Shown here: one piece after another, positions 1-8,700 of the stretch
Layout of the letters: each line of letters opens with the position of its first letter
Position numbering within the stretch: position 1 is the first letter of the stretch
Source of the DNA: Paludibacteraceae bacterium
GTDB taxonomy: Bacteria; Bacteroidota; Bacteroidia; Bacteroidales; Paludibacteraceae
Assembly: GCA_017417025.1 (NCBI GenBank)
Contig: JAFPZY010000050.1
Span: 1 to 40,431, forward strand
Direction: 5' to 3'
DNA: 40,431 bases
Translations under genes and position numbers: made by a program
The notes under the pieces: generated by a model
Told to the model about the DNA's origin: nothing
Seen by the model: only the letters and a program-made list of their open reading frames with translations
The model's database searches: none

Positions 1-497
1 AGTTTAAACTCATTATTTAATTTTTCCGCAGTAAGTGTTCGAATAAAACCATTTAAGTGTATTATTAAATTTTGCTTGTCTTTTGCATTGATATTTTGAT
101 ATTTATCCGACAAGGTTACAGGAGTGCATATTTTTTTGTTTAATGCATATCCTTTTTCTAAAATATCATCATAATTAGTCGTATAAACACGCAGCCAATT
201 CATACTAGTGATAAATTTTTGGTCATCACTAATAGATGAGACTACAAATTCTTTCTTCAGGAAATTTACCAATTCGTCTGCACTATGTCTCGCAATATAG
301 ATTTGGGAAGCCTTAGTCAAATCAACTCCTTTCTGATTTACACCACATTCGCCCAATAATAAATCACTTAGGCTTGTGCTACTTTTCATTTTGTCATCTA
401 CAGGATTAGAGTTCGTAGCGCCGAATGAAAATCCAGATCCCACAAACAAAATACTTTCTCCATTAAAAATGCCTTCTATAGCTTCTTTAATATCCAT
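1..497 (-). CDS. SIR2-domain protein, N-terminal 165 codons (cut by window edge)
   Basis: The reading frame is open from the ATG at 497 to the left edge, so only the N-terminus is visible. Residues 14-27 contain the Rossmann-type nucleotide-binding stretch ILFVGSGFSFGA. TTNYDD is at 106-111 and IHLNG at 146-150, the equivalents of the NAD-binding and catalytic-site motifs of SIR2-like (SIR2_2) proteins. Proteins with this N-terminal domain commonly act as NAD+-depleting effectors of anti-phage systems. That role is inferred here from the domain and from the AbiC and DUF1016 neighbours on the same strand. The C-terminal partner domain, which would decide the system type, lies outside the window. 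No consensus promoter was seen between 498 and 593. Confidence 0.8.
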   Translation of the reverse strand, partial: MDIKEAIEGIFNGESILFVGSGFSFGATNSNPVDDKMKSSTSLSDLLLGECGVNQKGVDLTKASQIYIARHSADELVNFLKKEFVVSSISDDQKFITSMNWLRVYTTNYDDILEKGYALNKKICTPVTLSDKYQNINAKDKQNLIIHLNGFIRTLTAEKLNNEFK

Positions 498-593
498 AAC
501 TAAATCAATACGTAAAATTTAAGATAATAGTTTTATTTTGTGCCACTTTAAGGTCACATGATTTTATTTTGCATATTTTTTTTGGTCAGTGTT

Positions 594-640
594 TTTGTCT
601 CGCTCTTGTCTCGGTCATCTCCCGCTCATCGCTCGGTGGG
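594..640. repeat. Dispersed TCTCGGTCATC repeat, copy A
   Basis: Built of imperfect units (TGTCTCG, TCTCGGTCATCTCCCGC, TCATCGCTCGG). Related copies in the same orientation occur near 1563, 3462, 22760 and 23787. This copy lies just 3' of the broken AbiC gene. The rest of 498-715 shows no gene. Confidence 0.65.
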
Positions 641-715
641 AATTATCATCTCCTTATGACCTTTTTGCCCGAGCCTATCTCAACCATTATTTGCAGCCTT
701 CAGTCCTAAAGCAGT

Positions 716-1503
716 TTAGTTGTACTTTTGGGCATCATCTTCGTTTATTAATAGTTCTAGTCTGAGATTCTTAAGTAATACATATTTCTCTACCAACGGC
801 TTGAATTTGTCTTTTCCATACTCAGACAAATAATTATAAAATAGCCAGACCAATTCATAACGCGACAAAGTGCTCCGCAAGATTGCTACATATTCGTATT
901 TCTTTTCAAACGGGCTATCCATATTGTCAAAGACCTTTGTCTCGTCAACATATTTGACAATCCTATACATATTTCGGGAATAATGATCAAAATATGCCGG
1001 TAGTTGATATGATTCGTATGAATCCCAGCCATTCTCCCGTAAGAGAGTTCGCATACTTTTCTCTTTATATTTTTTTTCTTCTATTTGATTAACAGCTGCC
1101 TTGTTCTCAAATGCATAATAAAAAAATCTCTGCCTTTATGACTAATCGGGTTTTCATCTTGGCGAGGTATAGTAAATTCCAAAGAGTCAGTTATCTGCTC
1201 ATGTATATCCATCAAACTGAAAAAAGTTTGATTAAACCGCTCCATCGCGATATCATCGCGCTGTTGTTTATTTGCGTAATATTGAACCCAGAAAGCGATA
1301 AATGTTAGATATGCAGCAATCATTGCTACGAAAGGTCCCATTATACCGCCAATAGTGTCGCCGATTTGCCCTGTTTTAATAAAATCCACAATACTTCCTC
1401 CTTGCGTAAGAATGGCAGGGATTGCACATACTATTAAGCACACACAAATATAAATGATGGAGAATACCAAAAACTTCTTACCAAACATTCCAAATGATTT
1501 CAT
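716..1503 (-). pseudogene. AbiC-like 'putative phage abortive infection' membrane protein, frameshifted
   Basis: Two open frames match consecutive parts of one protein. The first (1503 to 1081) has two membrane segments at about residues 10-32 and 48-72, followed by the conserved FFSLMDIHEQI and KGRDFF stretches. The second (1054 to 716) has YSRNMYRIVKYVDE and LSRYELVWLFYNYLSEYG. Both parts resemble the putative phage abortive infection (AbiC-type) family. The frame breaks in a run of seven A at 1120-1126 (seven T in the coding strand). One added base gives a continuous protein of about 262 residues, reading DFFYYAFENKAAVN across the joint, a normal length for the family. It may be a decayed gene, a phase-variable tract, a programmed slip or a sequencing error. 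Immunity to phage is inferred from the family only. Confidence 0.75.
1120..1126. repeat. A7 homopolymer at the AbiC frame break
   Basis: Seven consecutive A on the + strand sit exactly where the two AbiC half-frames must be joined. Eight would restore the frame. Homopolymers of this kind are candidate slippage sites. Confidence 0.8.
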
Positions 1504-1562
1504 CTTAAAATTTATTTTATCATTATAGTTCCATATCTGTCCCTTAAGCGAGTCATATTTGC

Positions 1563-1606
1563 ATCTCGGTTGTGAGTGATTATCTCCCGCTGCTCATCGC
1601 TCAGTG
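1563..1606. repeat. Dispersed repeat, copy B
   Basis: Contains ATCTCGGTTGTGAGTG followed by ATCTCCCGCTGCTCATCGCT, the same unit order as copies A and D. It abuts the 3' end of the DUF1016 gene, whose stop codon is at 1608-1610. With copy A it brackets the AbiC gene. Confidence 0.6.
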
Positions 1607-1607
1607 A

Positions 1608-2843
1608 TTACTTATTTGCTTTCATCAGTCGTTTTGTCTCGCGCATTTCTTTTTGCAGGAGTTCCATGCGTTCCTTCAGTTGCTCTTGCGTCGGGAGCAT
1701 GTCTTTGATGCGGATGTTGTTATATGTTGCCACTCCCATTGGAGTACTGATACCGCGGAAAGACCATTGCACATCTGCCTTATTCATATCCGAACAGATA
1801 AGCAAGCCTATAGTAGGATTATCATCATCGGCTTTCAATAGGTCATCCACTGCATTGACATAGAAATTCAGTTTGCCGGCAAACTCCGGTTCAAAAGCTT
1901 TCGCTTTCAGTTCGCATACCACATAGCAGCGCAAGCGGATATGGTAGAAGAGCAAATCAATCTTACGCGTCGTATCTCCGACTATCAGTTCCTTCTGTCG
2001 TCCAATGAAAGCAAAGCCGGTTCCGAGTTCCAATAACAAATCCGTTACACTTTTGCTCAACGCTTCTTCTAACTCCTGCTCGTCGTAAATCTCGTGATTA
2101 ACCGTCGCAAAACCAAAATCATAATTCTCCTTGAGCACCTCTTGCACCAGCTTGCTTTGCAATGCCGGCATGTGCTCGGCAAAATTATTGAGAATCTTCC
2201 CTTGATGCTCGTATAAGTTCGCCTTGATACAATTTACCAATGCTGCCCGACTCATACCCTGCTCTATCGTCTTTCCTATATAGAACAACGCTTCATCTAC
2301 GGATTTGCATTTGGAGATAATCTCTACATGGTGTCTCCAAGGAACTAATGCAAATGGAGCAGGAAATTCTGCACCAGTCTGGTGCAGTTTTGTATTTGGA
2401 ATTTCTCTACCAGGCTGGTAGAGTTTTGAGTTGGGTAATTCTCTAACAGGCTGTAAGAGTTTTCCCGTCTCTATTTCTCCACCAAGTTGGTAGAGTCTTT
2501 CTTGAGCCTCTGGAGATGAATAAAACAGATACCATTTCTTCATGAACCAAAGGTTCTTGGCAGAGAATCCTTCAGCATTCGGGAACTCGCGTTGGAGATC
2601 AAGGCTCACTTGCTCCACCACTCCTGCGCCCCAACGTTCTTCAGCTTTCTTTTGCACCAAGTCACGTCCCAATTCCCAATTGAAGAGCAACTTCTCTGCA
2701 TTCACACGCACAGAAGCCTTTACTTGCGCTGAACGATACCGATGCTTCAAATCAGCAATCCATTCCGCGTAAGCAGTATCAATACGTATATCGTGAGATT
2801 TCACGATACGTGCCGTTGGGAATATTTCGTTTTCTTCATTCAT
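1608..2843 (-). CDS. DUF1016/YhcG-family PDDEXK nuclease-domain protein, full length
   Basis: 411 residues. The N-terminal DUF1016_N winged-helix-like part (about 15-120) includes VRVNAEKLLFNWELGRDLV and FSAKNLWFMKKWY. The C-terminal PDDEXK-type domain (about 180-400) includes FIGRQ, RKIDLLFYH and CYVVCELKA, which carry the D...ExK catalytic signature. Between them, residues 115-165 hold four degenerate repeats of the type LYQPGREIPN, visible as short inverted repeats in the DNA. YhcG-like proteins often accompany restriction and defence loci; the substrate is not established. The gene starts inside the preceding DUF1016 fragment with a 4-base ATGA-type overlap, so the two are translationally coupled. 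It is followed at once by repeat copy B. Confidence 0.85.
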   Translation of the reverse strand: MNEENEIFPTARIVKSHDIRIDTAYAEWIADLKHRYRSAQVKASVRVNAEKLLFNWELGRDLVQKKAEERWGAGVVEQVSLDLQREFPNAEGFSAKNLWFMKKWYLFYSSPEAQERLYQLGGEIETGKLLQPVRELPNSKLYQPGREIPNTKLHQTGAEFPAPFALVPWRHHVEIISKCKSVDEALFYIGKTIEQGMSRAALVNCIKANLYEHQGKILNNFAEHMPALQSKLVQEVLKENYDFGFATVNHEIYDEQELEEALSKSVTDLLLELGTGFAFIGRQKELIVGDTTRKIDLLFYHIRLRCYVVCELKAKAFEPEFAGKLNFYVNAVDDLLKADDDNPTIGLLICSDMNKADVQWSFRGISTPMGVATYNNIRIKDMLPTQEQLKERMELLQKEMRETKRLMKANK

Positions 2844-3283
2844 TTTCTAATTGTTTGGCTGTCGCCTTGTACTTTATCAATAATCTTTTGATGGTGAGTC
2901 CAAGGAATACAGAATAGCAAATCCAATTCTTCGGCAGGTTGCCGATAAATTGCGTCATTCAAATCATCGGCAGGTTGCCGACGATTCTCCGATAAAGGGG
3001 AATATAGGTTATAAAAATACTTTGTGTACTTCAGGTTTGTAGGAGAAACCCCTTTCTTGATATTAAGTGCAGCAACCAGATCTTTACTCAAATTCTCATA
3101 GAAATGTGAGCCGTATTTATTATCAAATTGCCGCTCTGCTATATCCTTTCCAACTGACCAATATAAACGGAGCATCTCACTATTCACCCGAATAGATGCC
3201 TTAATCTGGTTCCGGCGATAGCGCAGACTCAGCGCTTGAATCCACTGTTTGTACCCGGCATCTATATGTAATAATTGGCTCAT
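2840..3283 (-). CDS. Stand-alone DUF1016 N-terminal domain protein (147 aa)
   Basis: Residues 8-95 align by eye with the N-terminal domain of the downstream gene (IRVNSEMLRLYWSVGKDIAE, VSPTNLKYTKYFYNLY). The repeat linker follows, with two RQPA units. The frame then stops just after the conserved WTHHQKIIDK, so the whole PDDEXK domain is missing. The stop overlaps the next start by 4 bases. It may be a truncated paralogue, or a functional split subunit that pairs with the full-length protein; the tight overlap and intact promoter favour expression. It is the first gene after the promoter at 3347-3377. Confidence 0.75.
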   Translation of the reverse strand: MSQLLHIDAGYKQWIQALSLRYRRNQIKASIRVNSEMLRLYWSVGKDIAERQFDNKYGSHFYENLSKDLVAALNIKKGVSPTNLKYTKYFYNLYSPLSENRRQPADDLNDAIYRQPAEELDLLFCIPWTHHQKIIDKVQGDSQTIRK

Positions 3284-3297
3284 ATCTATATTACTTT

Positions 3298-3333
3298 ATA
3301 ATCGCACGATAGGCATAATATAATCACACGATA
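3298..3333. promoter_or_regulatory. Pair of 14-bp direct repeats in the DUF1016 leader
   Basis: ATAATCGCACGATA (3298-3311) recurs as ATAATCACACGATA (3320-3333). The repeats differ at one base and are 22 bp apart, about two helical turns. They lie between the promoter and the start codon at 3283. A binding site for a regulator is plausible but unproven. Confidence 0.4.
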
Positions 3334-3346
3334 TACAATTTGCGCA

Positions 3347-3377
3347 CAAAAGTAGTAAAAAAATCCCATGTATGCAA
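3347..3377 (-). promoter_or_regulatory. Bacteroidetes promoter for the DUF1016 pair
   Basis: Read leftwards: TTG, exactly 20 nt, then TACTTTTG, matching TAnnTTTG. Transcription would begin near 3340, about 57 nt before the start codon. Confidence 0.75.
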
Positions 3378-3461
3378 GCATATACCGGAAATTTTTGATT
3401 TTTTCTTATTTTATGCTATTTCTGTCGCTCTGCCAGCTGCCATTTATTTCCCAGCGAGTCG

Positions 3462-3545
3462 TGTTTGTCTCTTGGTCATCTTCCGGTCATCTTGGCTTAA
3501 AGGCGTTCTTTATTCGCTCTGCGAATTCGCGCGGCGCACTTACGT
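3462..3545. repeat. Dispersed repeat, copy C (long form)
   Basis: Starts with GTTTGTCTCTTGGTCATC and TTCCGGTCATCTTGG. It continues with CTTAAAGGCGTTCTT, CTCTGCGAATTCGC and GGCGCACTTAC, which correspond to parts of copy E near 23836-23912. It lies 3' of the acyltransferase gene. The rest of 3284-3569 contains only the DUF1016 promoter and leader. Confidence 0.6.
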
Positions 3546-3569
3546 CTGTGATAATCAGAGTTTGTGTGG

Positions 3570-4157
3570 TCAGGAAGGGAGGTTGCGGCGTTGTTGGGTG
3601 GTTTTTGGGAGGAGGAAGCGGTCGGGGTATTTGGCGGTTACGTCTTTGTAGGCTTCGGCGAGTTGCAGGGTTATGCTGTCGGCATCGTCAAGGTCGCGGA
3701 TGATTCCTTTGAAGCCTCCCTCGCGCTTTTTGTAGTCCATAAAGCCTATAACTACAGGCACTTCCGCGCGCCGTGCCATGGCAAGGTAGCCCGGGTTCCA
3801 GTGGTCGGTGGGGGCAAAGCCCGCTTCGGGGCAGATGACGAGATGCATACTATCGTTTTCGCGCAGCAGCCGTACAGCCTTAAGGACTGAGTTGTCGTTC
3901 TTCAGGCCGCGGATAGGCACAATGCCGAGCAGGTGCATGACCGGGGCAAAGGGGAAGCGGAACAACTCTTTCTTGCCGAGCAGCAGGTGCGGCAGGCCGA
4001 AAGCGCGCAGTATGAGTTTGCCTATTACTGCATCTGCGTATGCTGTGTGCGGGGCCATCACTATTATGCTTTTCTTTACATCGGCAGGGAACTGCCCTGC
4101 TGCCTTCCAGCCAATCAGCCGCAAAAGGCGTTGTGCTTGTTTTTCTGTCAGTTGCAT
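3570..4157 (-). CDS. PlsC-like 1-acylglycerol-3-phosphate acyltransferase family protein
   Basis: 195 residues. The HX4D catalytic motif appears as HTAYAD at 37-42. A PEAGFAP motif near 109-115 corresponds to the substrate-binding EGTR-like block, and VPVVIGFMDY corresponds to the last conserved block. The family transfers acyl groups to lysophosphatidate or related acceptors at the cytoplasmic membrane. The protein is shorter than classical PlsC and lacks an obvious N-terminal membrane helix, so the acceptor is uncertain. It lies 17 bp downstream of the YifB/ComM-like gene and probably shares its transcript. Confidence 0.8.
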   Translation of the reverse strand: MQLTEKQAQRLLRLIGWKAAGQFPADVKKSIIVMAPHTAYADAVIGKLILRAFGLPHLLLGKKELFRFPFAPVMHLLGIVPIRGLKNDNSVLKAVRLLRENDSMHLVICPEAGFAPTDHWNPGYLAMARRAEVPVVIGFMDYKKREGGFKGIIRDLDDADSITLQLAEAYKDVTAKYPDRFLLPKTTQQRRNLPS

Positions 4158-4174
4158 GTGTTCAAGTTGTTGTG

Positions 4175-5719
4175 TTATAGGCTTCTTTCCGCCCAGTCGT
4201 CACGGTCGAGAATCCTGTATCCGAGTGCTTCTGCTATGTGCTGCGGGCGTATGTCGTTTGCGCCGTCAAGGTCGGCTATGGTGCGTGCCACTTTGAGTAT
4301 GCGGTCGTAGGCTCTGGCGGAGAGCCCGAATCGCTCCATGGCAATGCGTATCAGGCTGTCGCCGGCTGCATCTACGGCGCAGAAGGTGCGCACCTGCCGC
4401 GGCGACATCTGGGCGTTGCAGTGTATGCCCGTACCTCTGAAACGCTCTTCCTGTATGCGCCTTGCGCTGACCACGCGCTCCCTCACGACGGCCGAAGGCT
4501 CGCCCTGTTCCTTGCTGCGCAACTGGTCGTAAGGCACTGCCTGCACTTCACACTGAATATCTATTCTGTCGAGCAGCGGACCGCTTATTTTGCTTTTGTA
4601 GCGCTGTATCTGTGCCGGTGTGCAGGTGCATTTGTGCAACGGGTCGCCATAGTGTCCGCAGGGGCACGGGTTCATGGCCGCCACAAGCATGAAAGAGGCG
4701 GGGTATTCGACGGTGAGTTTGCTGCGCGCCACTGTTATCTTCCTGTCTTCCAGCGGCTGGCGCAGCACTTCGAGTGTGGAGCGCTTGTACTCCGGCACCT
4801 CGTCAAGAAAGAGTACTCCGTTGTGTGCAAGGCTTATCTCTCCCGGGCGCGGATTGGTGCCTCCTCCTATGAGCGCCACGTCAGTGACGGTGTGGTGCGG
4901 CGAGCGGAAAGGCCGGCGCGTCATGAGCGACTGTCCTGCTGCAAGCAGTCCTGCGACAGAGTGAATCTTTGTGGTCTCCAGCGCTTCGTCTTTAGTCAGC
5001 GGCGGCAGGATGGTAGGCAGTCTTTTGGCAAGCATTGATTTGCCTGCGCCCGGAGGTCCGGCCATGAGCATGTTGTGTCCTCCGGCCGCCGCCACTTCCA
5101 TAGCGCGGCGCACGTTCTGCTGCCCGCGGATGTCGGCAAAATCTACGTCTTCCGCAGGGCGGGCGGCATCTTCCAAGTCTCTGTCGGTCAGCGTGGTGGG
5201 GGGGATGTCCTGCATGCCGTTGAGGAACCTCACCACATCGGAGAGCGTCTCTACGGCAATCACTTCGATGCCTTCCACCACGGCCGCTTCGCGTGCATTG
5301 GCAGCCGGCACTATCACTCCCCGCATGCCGTGCTGTTTGGCGCACAGGGCTATGGGCAGCGCCCCCCGCACTGGCTGCACCGTCCCGTCAAGCGAAAGCT
5401 CGCCCGCCATTATGTATTCGGTGAGCTTCGTGCCGTGTATCTCCTCTGCTATCCAGAGCAAACCCGCAGCCAGCGGCAGGTCGTAGCCGCCGCCTTCTTT
5501 CTTAAGGTCTGCGGGAGCCATATTGATAGTGAGCCGCTTTACAGGAGTCTTGTATCCGTTTACGAGCATGGCAGCGCGTATGCGGTCGCGGCTTTCTTTG
5601 ACAGTGTTGTCAGGCAGTCCCACGAGCGAGAAATCGGAGCCTGAAACCGCGTGCATCTCTATTGTGACGAGTTCGGCCTGTATGCCCAGCAGGGCTGCTG
5701 AATAACATTTGAGTAGCAT
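4175..5719 (-). CDS. YifB/ComM-family AAA+ ATPase (Mg-chelatase-like)
   Basis: 514 residues, usual family length. An N-terminal ChlI/Lon-protease-like domain (about 20-145) is followed by the AAA+ core. Walker A is GPPGAGKS at 221-228 and Walker B is VLFLDEVPE at 302-310. A cysteine cluster (PCPCGHYGDP...CTC) lies at 351-366, and a C-terminal Mg_chelatase_C domain follows. In other bacteria ComM is a helicase that promotes branch migration during natural transformation. In Bacteroidales the role is not established, but DNA processing is likely. The gap to tamB upstream is 8 bp and to the acyltransferase downstream 17 bp, consistent with a tamB-yifB-plsC operon. Confidence 0.92.
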   Translation of the reverse strand: MLLKCYSAALLGIQAELVTIEMHAVSGSDFSLVGLPDNTVKESRDRIRAAMLVNGYKTPVKRLTINMAPADLKKEGGGYDLPLAAGLLWIAEEIHGTKLTEYIMAGELSLDGTVQPVRGALPIALCAKQHGMRGVIVPAANAREAAVVEGIEVIAVETLSDVVRFLNGMQDIPPTTLTDRDLEDAARPAEDVDFADIRGQQNVRRAMEVAAAGGHNMLMAGPPGAGKSMLAKRLPTILPPLTKDEALETTKIHSVAGLLAAGQSLMTRRPFRSPHHTVTDVALIGGGTNPRPGEISLAHNGVLFLDEVPEYKRSTLEVLRQPLEDRKITVARSKLTVEYPASFMLVAAMNPCPCGHYGDPLHKCTCTPAQIQRYKSKISGPLLDRIDIQCEVQAVPYDQLRSKEQGEPSAVVRERVVSARRIQEERFRGTGIHCNAQMSPRQVRTFCAVDAAGDSLIRIAMERFGLSARAYDRILKVARTIADLDGANDIRPQHIAEALGYRILDRDDWAERSL

Positions 5720-5727
5720 AGGTGTGT

Positions 5728-8700
5728 CTATTTGTCAGGTTGTTCGGTCTCTTTCTTGCGTTTGCGTGCTTCTCTTTTCCGTTTGGTGTCTCCTGCATTG
5801 AAGTCGTGGCGGAAGATGAATCCTACGCCCTGTACTGTGCTCGCCTGCTTGAGCGAGTATTTGTCCACGGTGTGTGTGAACGCTCTTGCCCGCAGTTTGC
5901 CATCGGCTGTAAGTTCGTATTCTATGTCCACGTCCCCGAAGAACGGGCGGTTGCTGAGGTCGTTGTATCTGTAGCCTACGTTGCCGTTGATACTCAGCCT
6001 GTTCACGGGCTGAATCCTGAACTGCGTTTCGTACTCCTGACTCGCATTCGCCCCTTCGCCGTCGGTGCGGAAGTTGAAACCTACCGACACCACGTCGGTG
6101 AGGCGGGACAGCCATGAGTTGATTTGCCCTGTGACGGTGGAGGAGAGCAGGGAATAGGTCTCGTTAGCGGCCACTGTGGTGTTCTGCAGGTACTCGGGCG
6201 TGAAGAAGCGGTTGAAGACAAGCAGATAGACCACCTGGCGCATTAGCATCTCGTCGGAGTTGATGACGGACTTGACCTGCGACGCGACCGCTTCGTCGGA
6301 CTGCGGCAGCTCTATGCCGAAACGCAGGGTGGGGTTGAGCAGGCGGTCGGTGATGTAAAGCATGCACTCCACGGGCACGGAGGTCCTGTTGGTGGCAAGC
6401 GAGGATATGTCTTTGCCGAAGAGGTCTTTGAGCGAGGCTGTGACTTTGTATTTGGCTGTGACGTTCAGCGTCGGCGTAAGCGGATTGCCCGCCCAGCTGA
6501 TGGACGAGCCTTCGGCAATGGTGAAGTCGCGCCTGATGATGTTGCCCAGGGCATACGAGAACTTCCCGCTCAGCAGCGAGTAGGTGCCGAAGAGCTGCAC
6601 GTCGCTGTCTCCGTCCATGAGCAGGCGCAGGCTGCCTTCGCCTCGTCCGGTGATGCCGTCGCCGCTGTGAGGGTCGAGCGTGACGTTGATAGTGGCATCT
6701 GGAGTCGCCTCTATCAGCAGCGACAGGAGCAGCTTGGCAGCGGGTGTCGCAACGGTCTCTTTCTTCTTGTTCCTGCGCCGGTTGCGCTGTTGTCCGGCAA
6801 CGGGCGGGGGAGTCTTGTCCACAAACTCTATGAAACTGTTGTCGCGCGCGTCTGACGCAGTATTGACGCAGACGTAAAAGTCGGTGTTCTTGCGTGTTGT
6901 GGCGTTTACGTCAATCTTGGTCAGCTGCTCGTTGCCTTTTATCTCTACGTGTCCTGAGGCATAGGCTTTGCCATAGAACATGGCTTGTGAGGAGTAGGGT
7001 ATATCGAGCGCGAGCAAGTTCTCCACATCAGCAGTGATGTGGTATTTGAAGTCCTTGAACAACTCGTGTGTCAGTTCGCCCCGCACCATGCCGGTGTTGC
7101 CCTGCGCATCGCGTATCCTCACGTGCGGGAAGGAGATGCGCGTGGTGTCCAGAATGACAGAGTCCGACAGATAGTACCTCGCTCCTGTGTAAGGAATGGT
7201 GAGCGCCGCGTCTTTGGCGAGGAGTTGCGCCGTGACCCATGTGTCCATACGTCTGCCGAAGACGTGTACGTCGCCGTAGCCCCGTCCCGTAATGTCCTGC
7301 AGCATTCCCTCTGTCCAGAAATTGACAAGGGCTATATCAGCCGAGTCGGCATGTATGAAGAGCTCCCAGTACTTGTCTTCGGGGATGACATTGCCGTCGA
7401 GGTGCACAATATGCCTTCCGTCCTGCACGGCATCCGCCTCTATGAGTACATGGTTAGTGCCGTGTTCGAGCATCGCCTTTGCTTTGAGCTTGCCTATTGA
7501 GGTGTGGTTGAGCCGCGCATCAGGTATTTCCACGTCAGCCTCGAATACGGGTGTGCCGAACAGCCCGTAGAGAGTGGCCCAGCCGCTTATGGCACCTTCG
7601 GCAGAGAGGCTCTTTTCAAGCCCGAGGTACTGCATGAAGTAGTCTAGATTGATGTTCTGCAGGGCTATGTGTATGGAGTCGTTTGTGCTGGCGGAGGCTG
7701 TGCCGTTGGCGCGTATGTGCTGCGAGGCGCTCTGTATGCCGAAGCCGTTCACCGAGAGCATGGTGTCGGCTGCGGCGTATTCTATCATGGCGTCGCTTGT
7801 GGTCCAGGCAGTGTCGCGCAGATAGAATACGGAGGGCAGTATATGTACGCTTACAAAAGGCTTGCGGGCATACTTGCCTATGTGGGTGTGTATGTCTATC
7901 TCGCTGTCGTCGTGCAGGTTGTCAGCGTCGTCGAACCGGAAAGCGGTGAGGAGCGAGTCGTTCCTGGCATGTGTGGTCATCGATATGGCTATGTCGCCGA
8001 GTTTCAGTTGGGTGGCGCTGAGGTCGATGGTGTGTTCGGTCATCGAGAGGGCCACCAGCCCCTCATCATGCCTCTGGCCGGCGAAGAGCGTAATGTCCTT
8101 GAGCTCGGCGTTGCCTTTCTCCACCGACGGCACATAGACACGCAGCTCATATTTGTCCTCCGACTCTGTGACATGGCCTTTTATGGTAGGCGGCATGCTT
8201 ATGTACATGCTGCTTCCGGCGAACTGCAGCAGGCTGTCAAGCTCACGCATGTAGCAGTAGAACTCAAAGTCGTTGGGCTTCCGCGGTTTGGGCCGTGCCG
8301 GCACGCTTGTGGGGAAGAGGCTGTGTAAGAAGCGTGCAAAGGTGGCCGGCAGTGTCGTCCAGTTGTAGGTGCCGCTCATGCCGGCATTGAGGAAGTCCGA
8401 TTGAATGCGCAGCGAGGTTCTGCTGTCGCTGTCAATCAGTATCTTTAGCTCTTTCATCCGTATCTCTTCGCCGTTGTTGGTGGCTATAAGCGAGTCGGTT
8501 ATGATGTGCCCGTTGAGGCGGTCGAGCCAGGGGCCGTTGCCCTTGCCGGTGGTGAAACTGATGTCGCTTCTGAACCGGAGGTCCTGGTCCTGCAGGTTCT
8601 CCGCCAAATGCAGTTCGCGCAGCCGCAGGTGCTCCAGCACCAGATTGATATCCGCCATCGGCGCTTCTTTGGAGAAGTCCGCCACGCCGTTCAGGGCAAA

